Origin: Archilochus colubris
Taxonomy: Eukaryota > Chordata > Aves > Apodiformes > Trochilidae
DNA length: 64,000 bases
Assembly (NCBI GenBank): GCA_023079485.1
Contig: CM041104.1
Coordinates: 1,985,676 to 2,049,675 of the forward strand
Direction of reading: 5' to 3'
Shown: one piece after another, positions 1 through 13,500 of the stretch
Position numbering within the stretch: position 1 is the stretch's first letter
How the letters are laid out: each line of letters starts with the position of its first letter
Notes under the pieces: generated by a model
The model's database searches: none
Seen by the model: the letters and a program-made list of their open reading frames with translations, nothing else
What the model was told of the DNA's origin: nothing
Position numbers and translations under genes: made by a program

Positions 1-1488
1 ATTCTCGTTAGCTCAAAGTGTTGATTCAGAGTTCCCCTTAATTACTGCTCTTTACTGCCTGCTTTTGGCTTGGCAGCTTGGGCTTGGAGAGAGTTATTTT
101 GTGGTTAGGGCCCAGGAGACCCAAAATCACTTTTGACCTTGCCAGTGCTCTCTGTGAGACCTCAGGGAAGTTCCCCCAGCACCTCTTCTACACCCTGAAA
201 CTTGGATGATTGAATTTCACCAGTTTCTCCTGTGTTGTCTGCCTTATTTAAGGGCTGGATTGCAGGGACTGGTCTTTACAGTCATGTTTTTCATGTCTTA
301 CCAGAGCCTGGTCTGAGGCAAGGGCTTTCACAGGGGAGATCTCTACTCCCAGGCCAAGCAGCATTGCCTTTAAAAAAGGAAACTTTCAGAACTCTGGTAA
401 ACACTGTAAGGTATTTGACTGCAAGAAGTTTAGATGTGTACATGATTACTGAAGAGAATGAAGAGATATTATTGAATAGGAAGTTACTGAGGTGATTGAG
501 AAATTACTGAGATTATTGAATACAGAAAATAATGGCTCCTGAGTTTCTACAGCAGGAGGTCAGTTGAAACTTCTTTATTTTTCTTTTAGTTGGAGGATAC
601 ACAAAAAATTGCTTTGGGAATTTGATTTATCATTTAACAGACACAGTGCTCATGTCTGTGACCACTGAGCTGACCCCTTAGATTTATACTTAAAACAAAC
701 AAGCAAATAAATAAAGGAAAAATAAAAACAAAACAACCCAAACCCAATGCTGCTTCCTTGCTTATGTAGGGTAATGGACTCTGGACATGTAATTTTTAAT
801 TTTTTTTTCTCCCCTTGATGTTAGTAAACAGGAGCTGTTTACTGAGAGCTGATAGCTCTCTTCTTTCAGGACTTTGCTGTCAGTTTCTGTTCTCCTTCAA
901 GCTCCAGCATGTGTATCTCTTGTAGATAATGCACTGAAGGTGTTTCTGGTGCAAGAACAAAATCAGAAATGCCAAAGCACCAGACTGTACCTCATGTCAC
1001 ACAGAATTTGGGAATCCTTAATCACCTGTGAAGCTTAGTTGGTCAGTTTTAATTTTTGTAAGGAAAAATAATATTTTTAGGAGATGCCTATTAAATATTA
1101 AATTCTTTAATATTTCAAACTTAAATTATACAAAACACTTTGAGCAGTACACATCAATGAAAGTTAATGGAGGAAACCAGCAACTGTGTGTTGAGATCTT
1201 TGGAGTCTCTCTAAGGAAAACCATTTCATTTATTTTTCTGCAATGACCATATTATATTGAACTAGATTGGGAAGGGTATTCAAGAACCCATTTAATAACT
1301 TAATTGCCTCTGGAAAGAGTGGTTGTACTTGTGTCCTTCCTAGAGGTAGTAGTTTAATGTGCTCCTGAGAATCTCAAATGCTTGTGATTCTCAAAAGAAG
1401 TCTTTTCAGAAAATGATAGCAAATGTATTTAACAACCCCAGTAGTGTTCAGCAGCTCTGATGAAGTGTTGTTTTTTCTTTTTCTTTAG
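1..1488 (+). other. UQCC1: UQCC1 intron, left part
   Basis: Noncoding sequence upstream of coding exon A. It is AT-rich, with an A-rich patch at 685-745. I see no exon, RNA gene or recognisable repeat family. The 87-codon open frame at 232-495 has no features of a real protein. Confidence 0.6.
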
Positions 1489-1561
1489 AAAATTAAGGTA
1501 GCAGCTTTGCGCATGTACACGTGCTGCGTGGAGAAAACTGACTATGAGGAATTTTTTAACA
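1489..1561 (+). CDS. UQCC1: UQCC1 coding exon A
   Basis: This 73-nt exon encodes [24 protein letters not shown] plus the first base of the next codon. The acceptor is a T-rich tract ending TTTCTTTAG at 1488, and the donor is GTAAGT at 1562. It starts in phase 0 and ends in phase 1. The encoded segment begins the conserved chaperone domain; human has closely similar residues here. Confidence 0.94.
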
Positions 1562-4500
1562 GTAAGTGGTGGACTTGATGGTGTTTGGTGAGAGAGCTTC
1601 TGGTGAAAATTCAGTAGATGGATTGATACCTGTGAATATGTCAGGAAAAAGACTTGTCAGACCCAAACAGAGCATGAGCAGCTGGAAGTTGGCTGTGCTA
1701 CACTCTGAAGGGAAGGGTGCAAGGACAGGTCTGGAGTCTGGGATTGATGCATTTTGTCCCAGTGGAGGGTAAGGTAAAACCCAGAATATCCTGGACTTTG
1801 AAAGAAATTGCCTTTTTTATTACCAAGGGTGGAATAAACTACAATTCCAGATATCTCTTCCCTTTTTTACTGTCATCACGTGGTCTCTCTGTCCTACCCT
1901 GTCCCATGACCAGTTGTGAGAAGGTCCAGTATAACTGGGATACTGGTTTGAGAACCATCCCTGTCTATTGAGGCACAACTTGTTTTATAATACAGGGTCA
2001 GTTAGATCTCAGGATCCTCTCTGTCTCTTCCTCATGATTGGGGAAAGTTTGGGTCCAGCTTAGTGAAATTCTGCATTTCACTGACCATGACAGCATTAAA
2101 CCAGGACACATCTCCTGTCTGGGTTGAGAGAATGACCAGAACAGAAACAAATCCATCCTTTGAGTATATAGGAATAGTATATGGCTTGAATTGGGATGAC
2201 TTTTCCATGTTGCCCACAGTTCTTTAGCTAGCAGCTAAAAGATCTGTTGCTGCTTTTATTATTATCAGCTCTAGCTGGTGAATGGGGAATACATTGTTCT
2301 GAGACTTAGATAAGCTGCAATAATACTGTACTCTTGCATGAATTATTTCCAGTGTCAGTGTGATTTAGTTGGTAGTAAAGCCATTGCCTGGATGTGGCCT
2401 GTCACCCAAACTCCTCAGTTACCAAGTGCTTTCTTACAGCTTTGCAATGCACAGCACAGGCTGGGGCTGCTGCTGCCTCTTGGGAGATCAGCTGAAGGGA
2501 GATCTTTGTGTCTTCATTTAGTGCAGAGCTTACTGAGGGTGGTTTGGTACACTGTGTTGCTGCTGCAAGATTTTCCAATGGTTTTCAGAAGGTTTTCCAC
2601 AACTGTGATGTGGTTTCAGTGGCTGCAGGACTGAGAGAACTCTCTCAGCAGTAGGATTCATCGTTAGTGATCAAAAAATTAGAACCTCATTTTTCCTGTG
2701 CACACACTTCTCCCCACTCTGTGCCCTCTCAGGCTTTCTCAGATAAGTTCTCTTCTGTTTGTCATATTTGCCTCTCAAACAGAGGCTTTGCTATTTTTAA
2801 CTGGTGTTTCACTATCTCTGCTTAACAGGCTAATTGTACAAAGATATTTAAATGTTGCTCTGGATTAAAGTTTAAAGGAGTTTCAAAACACATCTGTGAA
2901 AAAGATGCTGGCACAGATTTTCAGGCTCAATACTGAGTAAAATTACTTCAGTTGGATTTTTTAGTATTGTCTTACTGTTTTAAAGAGAAAATTCCTAGAG
3001 CTTCCCCTCACTTTAAGCATACCACAAACTGCAGGCAGCCTTTCTTTGAAGTTCCACCTTTTTATCCAGCTGGTCCTTGCTGCTCCTTTTATCTTTCTGC
3101 TCCCTAGTGCAAGCTGTAGCCAGTCCTTCTCTGAACTTCCACCCAGGGAAACCTCTGTTTGCATTGACTTGAGGGTGTTCTTACTGAGGGAAAGGTTTGT
3201 TTTGCTGAGATTGAGAGTGGGTGATGCCTCCCCTGGTGTTACAGGAAGGTGTTGGGGTTGTGGTTCTGGTTCCAAAGACATCATTGCTTCCATGGAAAAC
3301 CAGAGAGAAGTAGTCTTTGTTCCTTCTATCTCCTTACAGCTGCAGCTGTTGGGGTACTATCTCTAAAATGTAACAGGCATGTGATCCATGTTGAAAAGGT
3401 AGTTTCCCTATAACACAGAGAGTGGGATGGGCAGGAACCTTTTAGATTGATTTTTGCCAATGAAGAAGCTTTAGGCTGTGTTTCCTTGGGCAACTGAGTT
3501 GAAGTAGTGGTCCAAGTGAAAAGGCTCAGTTCTCCATCTTAGAATCATAGAATCATAGAATAGGCTGGGTTGGAAGGGACCTCAGAGATCATCGAGTCCA
3601 ACCCTTGATCAGCTACCGCCACAGTCACTAGACCATGGCACTGAGTGCCATATCGAGTCGCTTTTTAAATGTCTCCAGGGACGAAGAGTCCACCACCTCC
3701 CCAGGCAGCCCGTTCCTCTGCCTGTGTTCTGGGCTGGGCAATCATCAGGTCTTCTGGGGAACTGTTCAGGTCAGTGAAAGGAATCAGAGCAGTCTGTTTA
3801 TTGTGTTGGTGAACTGAAGGTTCTGGACAGGTTCTGTGGACAGGAGCTGTGGCATGCAGTGAGTGGTGAGTACATGATTAAGAGAGGGGAGCATGCATGA
3901 AGCCAGCTACCCAGCTTTCAGTTCAGTTGACCAGGTCTTCATCAAACTAGGTCAGCCAGGATCTGTTTTTTTCTATTTTTAAATAAAAATGAGCATCACT
4001 TAAGCCAGGACTGCAGCTCACTCCCAAAGAGAGCAGCCTGGGGAGTGGCAGGAACAGGGAGCAGCAAACTCTTCACTAACTCAGCTTTCCCCTGGAGATG
4101 CAGCAAGCACAGAGGTGCCCAAGGCTATGCTGCTGTGGGTGCTGTGCACCCACATGATAAATTGCACTGTTTAGGAGCCCTGGGAGTGGTCATGGTGCTG
4201 CATGGGACCCAGCTCAGGTCTGCCTGAGCTGTGTGGTGACCCAGCAGTGTATTTATGCTTTGCTGCCCCAGTACTTTTGGCTCTAGTTTTGTGGTGTTGA
4301 GATTTCCAAGTGAACTGTGCAGTCAGCTCTGGTCTCTGGAGAGCTTATTAGCTTTTTCTCTGCTGCTTGTAAGAGTTGTTAACCTACTGAGCTGGGCTTG
4401 GAAACTGCATCTGTAAAACTGTTTGTTCACAGGGTTCATTAACCCTGTGTGACCAGAACCAGTTCTTCAGAGCCCCTTCTTGGTGTTTCTGGATGTGCTT

Positions 4501-7500
4501 TTGTGCTGTGGTTGTGGCACAACTGCAGTGTGACCTTAGGGAACTTGGATTGTTGTGCAGATTTTGTCAGGGAGCTCTCTGGCAGAAGTAACAGAGACTG
4601 TAGAGAGTGGGTAGGATGTTGTTGAGGACCAGGACAGCATCTCACATCTTACAGGTTGCTTTACTAACTCTGCTGATACCCAGAGACATTTCTGTAGTGC
4701 AGTAGGAGCCCTGTGAACTGCCTTTCTTTGTGTTATGCCTTAGAACTGCATCTCCCAAAACATGGACTGCAGATCCACAAGTCTCCAGGCTGCTGCAGTG
4801 TTGGGACTCTGCAGGGAATTTTGTTGTGCCTGCCACTTTGTCATCCCTGCATTGTGATTCTTCATGGACAGAACCTTGGGAACTGTGCTTTAGAGCCAAC
4901 ATCCCAAATGTCTGGACTGTGCTGCTTATATGGAAAGTGGAGCTGATTTAGGATTTCAGTTGTTTCTTGTTTAAAGAACAGAGAAGTACTAGGGAGAGTA
5001 GCAAGATTACTGCTGCCAGGCTTTCTGTGCACAAAGCTTGCAGACCTTGGGTAGTTCTACCAGAATGAAGAAGGTGCCTCGTGAAGAGAATGCTTCATGC
5101 CTAACCTTCTACTTGAAAGGTCAGAAGAGCTTTTAGGATCAGTTGATACTGAGAGCTGAGCTGAAGTTTGTCTGATGAACATGGAGTGTAGGGTTACTTT
5201 GAACTGTAAATACTTCAATTTCTCCACCATCATGCAGCTGCAGCAGTGAGGAGCTGATCCTGTCAGAACAGCCTCTCAGATGGCTCCTGGTGAAGGTTTC
5301 ACCCCCAGGGCTCTGGATTCTTTAAGTCTCCCATAGCCCATCAGGTGCCTTGGAGGCACTTGCTGCTCTCCCTCATGCTCAGGGGAACACTGACAGAGTG
5401 CACCTGTTTTTTTGCAGGATGTGGGGGGTATTGTCCCATTGCCTCCTTCCTAAAATTGTGGTAGTGGCAAAGATGATCTGTGGTGAATGGCAGCTCACAG
5501 TCAAGCTTTGTACCTTAACTGATGAATTTCAAGTGCAGAATATGACTGGAGGAAGAGGTATGTCCTCAAACTTGAGCCTTTGTGTCTCATATGATATGAG
5601 ACACATGATATGATATGATATGATATGCAGACGTGTGAATAGAATGTGTTCTGTGGACAGAACAGATTTATTCCTCAGGTGATGATAATCCCAGTAATGT
5701 CATAGGTAGCTTCACCATCAGACTTTTTCTCTATCAGAATTCTGAAAGAAATAATTTGCTGTTTAATTGAAGAACGGATCTTTCTCCCTGGTTAGTTTCC
5801 CAGAATAAGGTGTTCCAAACCCTCAGATTTTAGAACTTAATTCTTTTTAAGCAGCTGTTACATGAGAGCAAGCTTGTTGCTTTAATGGAGCTACCCCTCT
5901 TCTAAATTTATGATGTAGACAGTCCTAATATAGAAGTTTAAAAATGAATTATAAAAATAGAAATGGAACACTTGGAAAGGTAGAGAAAAAAATTCTTCCC
6001 TCCTGTTACTGAATAGGTTTTTAAAAACTTTCCATATTTCCAGTCATAGAGGTGTGAGCTTTGCTTTCCACTGAGGAGTGATTTCTGTGGTGGGAGACTG
6101 ATACATGGTGACTTCTCCTTCAGAAACCTCTCTGTGTTGAGCTAAGTGTTTTACTCTGAATCTTGCTTATAGAACCCTCACTTAATGGAATGGTTTGGTT
6201 AATGCAGGCATTGTGTGCTCTTGCCCTGGTCAGAGATGCCTTGGCATGCCTTTAGGTCCAAGTAGTCATTTCTAATAGGAATGGGAGAGCCAAAGGGGAG
6301 AAGGGTGAGGGAAACCTGTGTTTAAAATCCAAATATAGACTGTCAGTGTGTTTATAGTGTCTCAGAAGTGGCAGAGGTGATGTATGGGCACTGATGCTGA
6401 AGCTTGGTGCCTTCTGGGCACTGATGGAATCATTGGTCTGAGGAGAGAGGGCTAAGTGATGAGTTGCTTGGCTCTTCTGGGGCTTGCCTGGCTGTAGCTG
6501 GCAAATAAGGAGAAAGAGCCTGTGAAAATTATTACTTTATAATCCAGGTGAATCTCCTTGTTAACACCTGTCAAGAATGTATTCAACACAGAGAAGACCA
6601 AGTTGACTTCCCTGGGGCACATCTGGCTGCAGAGTCCATTTCTGAGTACTCTCTGAGCTTCTTGCAGTTCAGGCTTGCATGGGTCCAGAAGACAAAACCA
6701 AGTGCTAGGCAGGCCAGGGTGACTGTCAGGACACCCCTTAAAACTTTCCAGGAGACTACTGGAGAGATGACTTTCTAGGCTGACAGGAGCTGAAAGACCT
6801 AACGTGCACATAACCACATGTCAAGCATGAAGAAGAGGAAGAGTATGGTTTCTGTGCCACACAGCCTGAACCTCCAGCCTTGCAGATCCATAGTCTGAAT
6901 GTGCCTATGAGCAAACCATCCCTGGGAAACCCAGTGCCTGTCAGAGCAGAGCTAAATCTGGAAAGAAGTCATTTCTAGGGTTGGTTGGTGGTTTTAATGC
7001 TAATGGAGAGTGGCTGGAGCAGAGGTGTGCTCAGAGTGCTGTGGGCTGTGCAGCTGTGTAGTAAATCAGAAGAGCAGAGCTGGAGCAGAGCCCCAGCTAG
7101 CAGAGTGCTCTGTGCCTGGCAGCAGCACATGCTGAAGGAAGAGTGTATGAAAGGAGCAACACATCCATGGATACTTCCTTGCTGCTCTCTACTGCTTTGG
7201 GACTTCCTGAGCCAGAAGCCACTCCTAATTCTCCATGTTGCAATTTCCCCCTCACCCCATAAATGTTATCTTAGTGAGTTCCAAACACATGAAATCTTCT
7301 GGAACTTCCAGTGTCCTATGGCTGCACGTTTGAGAGTTTAAGCACAAGTGTGACAGTAAATGCTGTTTGGTTCTGATATGTATGTACTGCTTAGGGCCAG
7401 CAAATAAATTACAAAGAAGTATTTTGATTTTGGGGTAATGAAAATCTGTTTGGTGCAAAACGTGATGAAATTCGTATTAATATTTAGTTTTGTTTCTGTT

Positions 7501-10500
7501 TTTTTGTTTGTTTTTTTCCTCCCATCAAGGATGCCAAATGCCTGATACATTGAATTCATGGTTTCTAGTAGCCCAGCTTCATGTCTGGTAAGTGAAAAGT
7601 GAAATAGTAATATAACTAATTTCTGGAAATAGAGTGATATGTGTCTCAATGTGAGAAAAAGTAGTCTCCCCACTTATTGATAGTAGTGTTATTCAGTTTG
7701 CTAGTTACTGAATTTTACCAGTTTTCTACCAAAGAACAAAAAGTCTGGTAGAGAAGCTGACATCTTGCACACCACTCAGTTTCCTCAGTAGTGGAATGAG
7801 CTTTGCCATAAGTTTTCTAAAAGCCTTCCTTGGTCTGTGTGGAAAAAATCTTACTTGGGTGTTTTAGGAAAAGTTTAAATTCATGTAAAAGTGGTTTAAA
7901 TTGGGAGAATTTGTGGTGATTGAAGTTGCTGCTCGTCAGAAGCTTTTAACAAATTATAGCATTGGCATTTATTCTTCAACCTCAGAAAGGCACCCGCTGG
8001 TTGGTGAATGCCAGCTTGGCTACATGTAAAAATATTTAACACCTTAAACATTAAGCTTTTTCCTTTTTTCATTTGTGCAAATAGTAGCCAAAAACATCAG
8101 ATCTTCATCTAACATTACATACTTGTAAAGGTCAGAGGGATGCACAAGGGAGTTCAGTCATTTTAAGTGCCAGATCTTGCAGGAAACTGAAGTCCATAGA
8201 CTTATGTTCAGCTATCCAGAGGCTGAAAGGAAGTTTGTACTGAAATAGCTGCACTTAAGCATAGGCCCCTTATTTCCTTGCCACCTTTTTTTCCCCCTTC
8301 CCTCATTTTAATTTCCTGCCTCCTCAATATATTGAAAGATGAGGCAGCTCATTTTGCTAAAGAAGGAATAAATTAGCAGAACCATTGAAATTATAATCAG
8401 TTAATGAAATCAGTGGAATCAGATCAGGAAGACCCTGGAGATTTGCAGTTTATTTCTTACTGTTCCTTGTGGAAAAAAGGCTTTTAAAAGGAACTGATTA
8501 GCTGCTACTTCATATTGATAGTTGGAAAACTACTGCAATAAATACTCAAAACCAAATATTCAAAACCAGAGGGGTAACATGAACCTGCAAAGAACACTTT
8601 TTTTTCACATCTTTATTTCATATTGACAGAAAGATGTACCCTGTGATGCACAGCATCAAATTCAAGATGCATAATCTTCTTTCCTGATAGGCATAAAAAA
8701 ATAAAGGGGTCTGTAGTAGAGATGAAATTAATACAGGGTAGACACAAAACCCCTAAGGTATGAGCTGCATTGGAGCTGCCACCCTTTGAGCTGGTGACAG
8801 TGGGGATGCATTTAATGAGGGAAATTGAAGGACTCTTATGTTCAAGATAGCTGGACAAGTTGACAGCAATATAATACATAAGCAGGAAAGATCCAAATCC
8901 CTGTAATTCAAATGACAGCAGTGAGAACTCCAGTGTGGAGGTTAGCACTATGGGTTAATTTTTCCAAGGTTTATGTGTCTGGCTCTTCCCTGTTCCTGGC
9001 AGCTTGACCTAAGGAGCCTTGTCATTCTGGACCACAAATGAGATCCAGATTTGTATTCCAGGATACAGGGAAGGCCATGATAGGCCTGCTTGCTGCCTGT
9101 GTCTCTGGCAAATGCTGCAGGCTTTGCTTGACATCAGCTCAGTGACCAGGATCCTGCCATGACATAATTTTGCTTTCCCAGTCAGATAATTGCTCTCTTC
9201 TCTGTGATTCTCTCTTTAATCAGCTTGACCTCAGTAAAGTGCTAGCAGAACACTTGATTCTTCTAGTTCTGGCAAGTTCAAGGACATCCTTCCCTGCTCT
9301 GAAGGCTCCAATAGCTGTCTTTTTTGCTGAACCTTTTGCCTGAGAGGCTAGAAACTTTCCTGATCTGCTCACCAGTGACCTGACTGTATAGATTCTGACC
9401 ACCATCTGACCACCAGCATTCCTGTTCTCCCTGCAGTCTAGATCACTTCCTGGTATACTTACTCCTTCCTTCTTCTTCAAAGGTTTAGTTTCAACTGATT
9501 TAGGGTCTTTGGGATCTGAAGAAAATCAGATTTTTTTCCTAGTTTAGTACACCTCATCTCCATGCTTGCTGTTGCCATTTGCCCATCACGTTCTAGTGAA
9601 CTGAATTTTTGTGTCCCACCTTTTATAGCACCTTATATCTATAAGGTACTTATCAGAAGATATGTTCTTGTGTTATAGATCCTGGTGGGTCCTCTGTTTG
9701 AATCTGGTATTTCTTCTTGTCTATGAGCAGAGTTTTCCTGCTTATCTCCCATCAGAAAGGAGGGAAATTTAGGCTTTTATGTGTAGCTCTGCTTTCACTC
9801 ACTATTTCAAGGTAATGGTCCTTTAGATACACTCTAGTGCCTTCCAGTGCAGTGCTAATACTGTATTTTGGAAAATTAACCTATTAGTAATCTTTCCTTG
9901 ATGTCATGGTTTTATAGGCCTTTTCTTTACACCTTTGATGTCAGAAAGTTTCCTTCTGTATACTAAGAAGTTCAGACCTTTTAAAAAATCTTAAACTCTT
10001 GGTCTCCACTGCTGGTTTTACCCTTGCAGTGGTAATCTGAATGTATCATTGGCTGTGTCCAGAGCTGTTATGGAGCTGCAAAAGAGATGACTTTGTGCTA
10101 AGAAGTGTTTCTGTGTGGGATGTTCCTAGAGCTCCCTTCATATTTTCACTGCAGCAATTCCGGTGTTTTTAGGATCAAAAGAGAGTGGTGCTACAATAAT
10201 TTTCTCAAAGTCCCAAAGATACGTTGCAAGAATTCCTCTAAGCATTGTTTTTCAAAAGGAAATCTGCACCTGAGAAAGTGGCCCAGAGGAGAATGAGAAC
10301 CACCAGCTGTGTAGAAAACAATTCCTGCAGGAAAAGGTTTTGGAGACCGTGCCATCTGAGATGTGCTGCTTCAGAAGAAAGGGCATAAACCTCATGTTTC
10401 ATGGGAGAAAAGGGTTTCAGATGACACCTGAGGAGTCTTGCTTGAGAGAGAGGTTTTAAGAACAAGTTCACTTGGGGTCTCTTAGTCTTTAGCTAATGCT

Positions 10501-13500
10501 GCTGTAACACAAGGGAATGAGCCAGGAGAGGAGCCCTGCAGCAGGCATGGCTCTGAGCTGGTGTCCCAGCCAAGACCTCTGCTTGGTTGTACACACTGCA
10601 CCTAATGAACTTGCTGGGCTGGGGCACAGGGTAAGATGCAAACCTAATTAGGAAGAGTTTGGAGTTCTGCTTGCTACCATGATTCTTAGAAGTTCAGGTC
10701 ACAACATACAGATGATGAGAAAGTGGATTCAGGAGCTTCCTCCTCCTGTTCCCCAGGGTGCTGCCCATTCATGACTGGGTTAAACAGAATAAAGCCTTCT
10801 GAAATGGCTGTTGACTTGTTGTTAAGCCGGAGTAATTTATCTGTACAACTAAATCATAGTCCCAGAGATAGTTACTCTGGAGCAACTGAGGAAGCAGGAA
10901 TGAGTAGTCAGGTGTCAGGGGTAGTAGGAGGCTCTGAGTGGGCTTTTCTGAGCCCTCCCAGCAGTCTGCAGCATGGTGTTGATGACCACTGGGTGTGTTA
11001 AGCCACTCTGTTTGGCACTATGGGAGTCCTGGCAAGCAGCTGTTGCTCAATTGTTTAATTAGAAACTGCTACATCTCACCAAAAATGGATCAATAGATCC
11101 TGTGCCTTTTCAGGCATCTTGTCATATAATTTTCATCTAACACAATCTCTCTGCATATATTCAACACAGCATAAATTATGGTTCTGCCCAACCCAACCAA
11201 TGTCAGGTAGACAGCTCTCTAAAGATAATTTGGATTCATTTTGCTTTCATGGTTTGATGAAGATCAGTCAGTATTTGACAAAACTACAGAGCAAATTCTG
11301 TAGTGACACGATAAAGTGTTTCACACTCTGCTGGTCTAGTTAGGTTGAAAGTCTTTAAAGAGTCTTTTAAGCCTCAGAGGGCAGGTGTAGTAACAAACTA
11401 CCAACTTTTCAAATAAACTGCAAAGTTCCATGATCTCACTGCTGGTGCTGCAGAACAGCTCTGTGACAGCACTGCATCCCAACACAGAGCTGCCTTTTAG
11501 GCTTTGTGGGCAGCAGGTTTTACCCTGCACACCCCTCCAGTCCTGCTCATCAGTAACCAATTGTTAGCTGTTGGTCTCTGCTCTGCTCCCTCCTCCTGCC
11601 TCGCCACCTCTGAAGCCAGGCTGGAGAGGAACCAGGATTTAAGCTCAGGAGGAGGAGGTTTTCTTGCCAATGCACCCTTTTTTCCCTCCCCCCAGGTTTG
11701 TGCATTCAGCAAGAGAAGTATAAAAATGCTTTTCTTAGCCCAAAATTAGGCTTTAAACTGGGTCTTTACACTTGTTAAGAGCAGGTGAAATTTTGGGATA
11801 CAGTAGCTCTTACTACAACTTCTTCATACAGCTTAATATGCAAATGCACAAGAATAACAAAGGTTTTGACAGTGATAGGAGAAAAACACACAAATTTTAA
11901 GCTCTTAATGGATTTGTTTCGTGGAAGGGCTGGTAACTGGACAGCTATTCTCTAGGTTCTGTACCCCTTAGCAGAAAGCTTTGTTACCTTTCTGTGAGCA
12001 AGATAAGGATTCCTCCAGAAATTGCCAGAGTGTCCCCAGTGTTCCCTTTGCTGCTCTCTGCCCTTTGCCTTCTCTCCCCAGGTTCTCTCAGTCACTCCAA
12101 CTTTTCATCACTGCTCCCCAGCCCTCAGTCCCTCTCTTCAGTCTTCTGACCTCATTCCACCTGGCTTGTGTTGAAGCCTGGGCTGTCTCTTGTTTGCCCA
12201 GTGTCATTTTCAGAAGCTTTCCATCTAGAAATCAGATCCTGGGGCCTTGAGCTTTTCTTCTTTCAGTTTTGGTGCCTCAGCTGAATGGCCCTTTTATGGG
12301 GAATAAAGACAAGGACTAAGGCAATTTTTGTTACCTTCAGTCTGTTTTGTCCCTGTGACTCATCACTGGCAATAATTTTTCCTTCCTTTGCAGATTAAAA
12401 ACTGCCTTGCCTGTACTAATCAATAAACAAAATAGAATCCATCACAAAATTGGTATCTCTCATTTTACAGGTCAGCTCAAGGGACAAGCTTCAAGTGTTT
12501 GAGATTCTCCCTGCTGAGCTGGCATTCCCAGAGCTCCAGCTACTTTACTGCATGTAGAGAGGCTCAGAGCTTTTGTCCACTGAGGAAATGAACAGATAAA
12601 AATCATCATTTTTACCTCTACCCTCTTGTGGCACATTGGCCATTGTTGGCATGCCAATAAAAGTGGAACCTCTGCTCTGTTGCTTTGACATAAGCTGCAA
12701 GAAGAATTTCCTGGAGTGGTTTCCCAGCTGCAGCCACATCTCTGTGTGGAGCAGTCACTTCTTTCAGCTCCAGTGTCTGAGCATCACCTCAGTCTGGCCC
12801 ATAGGAACAGACTGACTGGGGAGGTAGAGCTGGTGGGACTGGGGGTGGAACTGGTCTTTTAGTAGTAGTAGTGAGGAGTTGGCCTGCTTTTCAGTTCATG
12901 ATGTTTACAGATGTTGTAAAGGAGGCAAAATAAAATTTCTGATGATTTATGTTTTAGGCAGAACAGCAGCAACAAAGTTCAAGTGGCTTTAATGCTTAAA
13001 AAAAAAATAAAACAACTGAACCTGGTATTCTCATTAGGATCCCACAATACCCTTACAAACTTCTGAGATCTTCTGGCATATACTGTGCTTTTTTGTGAAG
13101 TGGTTGGACATGGATCCAAAGACCCCTGTAGTTGAAATAATTTAGGACAGTGCTAATGTGAGTTTGGATGAAGTCAAACTTGCAAAGCTTTCACAGCTTG
13201 GCTGGTTCAGAGCAGTATACCAAACTGAGTTACAGCTGGCTGCTAGCCTAGGCTTGGACAAGAGATTTTTTCCTGCTCCATAGGGTGGGACGTTCTAAAG
13301 GCTGAGGAATTTAGGTTGCAGTGCTATTTAACTAGATTATAGAACTGTCACCCAGAATAGAGTCCACTGTCACTCTTCCATAGCTGGTTTGGTCAAAATC
13401 CAGCAGATGCAGTTCTTTAGTACAGAATAAAAAAGTTAGTGATAGTTTATTTTAAAAAAGTAAAAATCTTTGTACTTTTTTTCCCTCACCCTAGAATTTC

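Larger units (their letters stand above)
1562..7529 (+). other. UQCC1: UQCC1 intron between exons A and B
   Basis: A 6.0-kb intron. It contains one CR1 3' end (3541-3730, minus) and a TGATA microsatellite at about 5604-5626. The rest is unique-looking sequence with short meaningless open frames. Confidence 0.7.

Noticed and set aside
10238..10471. Possible small gene in the intron between exons B and C
   Set aside because: Only overlapping short frames with no coding features; nothing beyond chance.
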